The translations under genes and the position numbers were made by a program. A DNA stretch of 64,000 nt from Diatrype stigma. Its lineage: Eukaryota > Ascomycota > Sordariomycetes > Xylariales > Diatrypaceae. Of this stretch, positions 60,631 through 64,000 are shown piece after piece. Location of the stretch: contig JAKJXP020000135.1 in NCBI GenBank assembly GCA_022225965.2, positions 36,060-100,059 on the forward strand, read 5' to 3'. Position 1 is the first letter of the stretch. The number at the start of each line of letters is the position of its first letter. Below the pieces are notes generated by a model. It ran no database searches. It was not told where the DNA came from and was given only the letters and a program-made list of their open reading frames with translations.

Positions 60631-62790
60631 TCACGCCGCCGCCGTGGTGACCGCGATGCCTTCCAAGCTGCCCTCGGCCTCCCAGCGCTCGACCTCCTGC
60701 ACGTACGACAGCATGCCGCTGCTCCACGGCGACCGCCGGGCCTGCTTGAACAGCTCCGCCTGCGGCGTGTCGGGCGGCGGCGCCATGTGGCCTTGGTTGT
60801 TGACGTAGCTGGGCGTGCACGCCATCTGCGACGCGAACCGCGCCGCGCCCGCCGCGCACCGCATGCTCCAGGCCTCCTCGGCGGCCTCCTCGACCTCGAT
60901 CAGGATCCTGTTGTTGTTGTTGTTGTTGTCATCGTCGAGAGACAGTCCCAGCCGCGCGTGCGCGGCGGCGATGATGTGGGCGGCGTGCGCGGCCTGGGTC
61001 GCCAGCACGTAGCTGTGGCACGACGACGTGCCGCTCTGGCAGGGGCCCAGCCAGAACAGGTTGGGGAAGCCGCCGCCGCCGCCCGCGATGCCGTGCAGCG
61101 TCGCGGCGCCCTTGCCGGCCCAGCTCCCCGACAGCGTGCGCCCGTCGCGCCCCACCACCGTCACGCCCGCCCGCAGCGACGGGTCCCCGCCGTCGAAGGC
61201 CGGCGAGATGAACCCCGTCGAGAGCACGAGCACGTCCAGCGGGTACTCGACGCCGCCGGGGGCCACGAGGCCCCGCTCCGTCACCGACTCGATGCCCTTC
61301 CCGTCCGTGTCGACCAGGTGCACGTTCGGCCGGTTGAACGTCTGCAGGTACGTGTCGCTGAACGTCGGGCGCTTGCACCATACGGGGTACCTGGTACATG
61401 GGCGTTCGCGGTTAGCCGTGGCTGGTGATTGGATGAGACGGAGGGGTGAGGGAGTGAGGGGAATCAAAAGAAAAAGAAAAAGAAAAGGAAAGGAAAAGAA
61501 AAGCAAAGAAAAAGGGAAAAAAAGAAAAAGGAAAAGCTAATAATATAAACTTGCTTACCAGGGCGTGAGCTTCTCGGCCGTCTCCTTATCCTGCACGATC
61601 TCCGCCGTGCGCGCGCGCATCTTGACCCGCTGCTTCTCGTCGATTGCGAGATAATAACCGATCATCTCGGGGATCTTCTCGGGGGCGGGCTGCGCCCACA
61701 CGGGGTCGCCGGTGAGGGCGGCGTAGGCCTCCTGGTGCGTCCACTCGTCGTCGACGAGGTTGGGGGTGCCCGGCTCGGCGCTGCGTGACGTGACGGCCGC
61801 GTAGTTGAGCAGGCGCTCGCGCTGCCACCCGGGCTTGGTCGCGACGGTGCGCTCCCACTCGGCGCGGTCGACGGGGCGCTGGCCGCGCTCGAACACGGCG
61901 CTCGCCGTCCGCTGGAACACGAACACCTCGGCGGCGTGCTCAGCCAGGCACGGCACGGCCTGGACGGCCGTCGCGCCCGTGCCCAGCACGCCCACGCGCT
62001 TGCCCCGCAGCTTGTCGAGCGCCGGGAACGGCTCGGCCGACGAGCCCCCCGTCACGCCGTAGTCCCAGCGCGCCGTGTGCAGCATCTCGCCCCGGAAGCC
62101 GGCCAGCCCGACGCCCCCGAGCTTCGGCACCTGGGGCCGCGCCAGCAGCCCCGCCGTCAGGAACGCGAACTGCGCCTCGACCCGGATCGTCGTGCGCTCC
62201 TCGCCCCGGGGGCCCCGGGCCTCGGCGATGTCGGCGGTCCAGGCCGCGGCGCGCGCGTCCCACGCCAGCCGCTCGAGCGTGGCGCGGAACAGGACGCTGT
62301 CGGCGAGGCCGTGGCGCGCCAGCACCAGGTCGAGGTAGGCGCGGATCTCGGCGGCGGAGGCGTAGCGGTGCGAGGGCACGAAGCCGAGCTCCTCGAGCAG
62401 CGGCAGGTAGACGGAGGCCTCGACGTCGCAGTGCAGGCCCGGGTACCGGTTCCAGTACCAGGTGCCGCCGACGCCGCCGGCCGGGTCGACCAGGCGGATG
62501 GACGAGGCGGGGAAGCCGGCCCGCACCAGCCGCGCCGCCTGCACCACGCCCCCGATCCCCGCCCCCGCGATCAGGAACCGCACCCGGTCGCCGTCGCGGA
62601 GCGCCGGGGCGGCCGACGCCGCCCGCGCGTCCAGCGCCGCGTGGTCCGCCCACACGTCGTCGGCGAGCCGCCGCAGCCGCTCGGCCCCGCTCGCTTGCAG
62701 CTCCTCGAACTGCGCTGACCCCTCGGGCCGGAGGCGTTTCTGTGCCTCCTGGGCGTACTTGGCCTGCACGGCGGCCAGGTCGGAAGCCAT
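60631..62790 (-). CDS. Baeyer-Villiger-type flavin monooxygenase, 2 exons
   Basis: Exons 62790-61559 and 61390-60631 encode 663 residues. The 168-nt intron (GTAAGC, GGCTAAC branch, ACCAG) joins ...KLTPW to YPVWCKRP in frame. The protein has an N-terminal extension of about 70 residues, an FAD Rossmann motif GAGIGG (76-81), the Baeyer-Villiger fingerprint F-x-G-x3-H-x3-W-D (FRGEMLHTARWD, 232-243), a NADPH Rossmann motif (GVLGTGATA, 267-275) and the late VLVLSTGF motif. Such enzymes insert one oxygen next to a ketone (ester or lactone formation) with NADPH and O2; the substrate is unknown and may be steroid-like or a secondary metabolite. No signal peptide or membrane segment is seen, so it is probably cytosolic. 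The coding sequence is far richer in GC than its neighbours. A six-Asn run lies in the second exon. Confidence 0.92.
61391..61558 (-). other. Intron with 80-nt polypyrimidine stretch
   Basis: Within the monooxygenase intron, the sense strand has nearly pure pyrimidine sequence from about 61535 to 61465, directly after the donor and not near the acceptor. It is unusual in place and length. The branch site and acceptor at the other end look normal. Confidence 0.7.
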
Positions 62791-62797
62791 TGTGTGC

Positions 62798-62830
62798 TTT
62801 TGGTTTGGTTTGGTTTGGTTTGGTTTGGTC
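62798..62830. repeat. TTTGG pentanucleotide tandem
   Basis: About six copies of TTTGG directly upstream of the monooxygenase start codon, in its 5' leader; on the sense strand it is a CCAAA repeat that creates several CCAA(A) motifs. Confidence 0.85.
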
Positions 62831-64000
62831 TGGTCTAGATCGTTCGTTATTTCGTTATTTCGTCTGTCCGTTCGATCCCCTTTCTCCTTTCCCTATCTCT
62901 TCTTCTATTGTGGTTGAGCTTGTTTGTACCTAGTGAAACATGTGCAGATGAAGACAGCCTTGTCCCTCGAGGGCTGATCGCTTTTCCTCGCAGGTTTCCC
63001 GGTGGCAACTACGTGTGTTACTATAGTACGTAGATAGCATAGGTTTGGGGCACTACGTAAGCATTTGCTACGTAACTAGTTAAACGAATGGCAAGGTCTT
63101 TATAATGTATTGGCCCTGGCATGGCGTGATGCTACGCCGGGATGTGTGTGGCCCGAAAACGAGCCTCGTTTTCGCATCGGGCGACGGGCTCTGGCTACCG
63201 GGGCTGCGGCATCCATCACGCATCACCTTAGGGCGTTTCGTGAAGCTACAGGCGTTCTCGACTCTGACAACCTACTACATAGGTAGTCTGATAGTAGACT
63301 ACTTAGACGATACTTAGACTGGGTACTCGTTCCTACCGCTTGGAACATCCCAGCCGTTTCGTTATTGCTATGGCCTCTCGCTCATTGACACACCACACCA
63401 CACGCTTGCGCACCACGGAATCCAGCAGGATCATTCATACAGAGGCTATAGGACTCCTATGGATGGGTACCGTCTACACGCATAGGAGAGAGGGGCGAGT
63501 CCGAGGCTAAGAGAAGAGGGTCTTGGCCGGGTAAAAGATTGACAGCCAGTGACAGACTCCTGCTATTGGATGTGTATATCTGTATATCTGATGAGCTGCA
63601 AACCCTATTCAGTATCTAATTAGTATGCATATACTACCTGTCAAGCCTGTATAGTAGGATTGGCGAGAGCAGGCAAGGGGCTTTTTAGCACGTTCTGAAC
63701 TCTTAGTGATTGGATGACAATCATGACCTGGCCCTACTAGCCGGCTCCCGAGTATGTGTGTATGTATGTATGTACTAACCATCCGTGGATGTATGTAGTT
63801 AATAGTCGGCTCCTGCTCCCCTTGGGAATAGATTCGCACCGTATGTACATTGACTGCCTGAGATGTAGATATTGCGTGCATGCCTACCTTACCGCGCGGG
63901 GGGGGTTTTTGGAGACGGTCCCGGGGATCGAATCCAGCAGTGGGGACGGTCCTTGGTTGAGGACTTTCAAAAGACTGACTAGCGGCCAAGACGATTTTTA
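62831..64000. other. Monooxygenase upstream region, window edge
   Basis: No supported gene. Open frames at 63105-63317 plus and 63609-63989 minus have no recognisable domain, and the latter has repeat-like YIHTHI text from TATGTATG microsatellite sequence (about 63,755-63,775). Confidence 0.45.

Noticed and set aside
60613..62718. Long plus-strand and other minus-strand frames over the monooxygenase
   Set aside because: High GC leaves all frames open; only one minus frame has the flavin and Baeyer-Villiger motifs.

Overview
The window is nuclear DNA from a filamentous ascomycete (Pezizomycotina, probably a Sordariomycete). Four things support this. Genes carry short spliceosomal introns (52 to about 170 nt, one inferred at 339 nt) with CTAAC/CTGAC-like branch sites. 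Gene families are typical of such fungi (tannase/FaeB esterase, Zn2Cys6 and bZIP regulators, a PX-PH-RhoGAP protein, a BBE-like oxidoreductase, a Baeyer-Villiger monooxygenase). Intergenic DNA is full of TACC/GGTA tetranucleotides. The retroelements show extreme CpA-to-TpA decay, the signature of repeat-induced point mutation (RIP). Species cannot be fixed from the sequence alone.

Layout. 0.4-4 kb: three minus-strand genes (a coiled-coil protein, a tail-anchored membrane protein, a small Cys-rich secreted protein with a 35-nt poly-C tract beside its 3' end). 5.6-9.3 kb: a convergent pair, a plus-strand FAD (BBE-like) oxidoreductase with a GC-AG intron and a minus-strand secreted tannase/feruloyl esterase. 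9.4-15.1 kb: gene-poor, with decayed coding-like pieces near 10-11.2 kb. 15,120-15,938: an AT-rich non-autonomous hAT-like transposon with 8-bp target duplications. 17.0-22.0 kb: a BEM3-type RhoGAP. 25.9-26.9 kb: a small four-exon bZIP factor. 26.9-35.5 kb: a gene desert with only weak, unassigned ORFs.

35,505-54,085: an 18.6-kb AT-rich island that resolves completely into three nested, RIP-destroyed LTR retrotransposons. Host gypsy element A (LTRs 187 bp) is interrupted by a Ty1/copia element B (37,788-43,892, LTRs 185 bp, TSD TTTTC) and by a second Ty3/gypsy element C (44,753-51,676, LTRs 232 bp, TSD GTTAA/ATTAA). Removing B, C and their duplications leaves A at about 5.5 kb, a normal size. 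All three lie on the plus strand.

54.9-62.8 kb: gene-dense DNA resumes within 0.8 kb of the island: a conserved low-complexity protein, a 906-residue Zn2Cys6 regulator, and a very GC-rich minus-strand Baeyer-Villiger-type monooxygenase.

No operon or gene cluster linking these genes is evident. The tannase and BBE-like oxidoreductase could both act on plant-derived aromatics, but that is inference from adjacency. I found no convincing undescribed multi-gene system. The most informative structures are the nested RIP island with its dateable LTR pairs, the hAT-like element, and an intact GC-rich hairpin beside the polypurine tract of element C.
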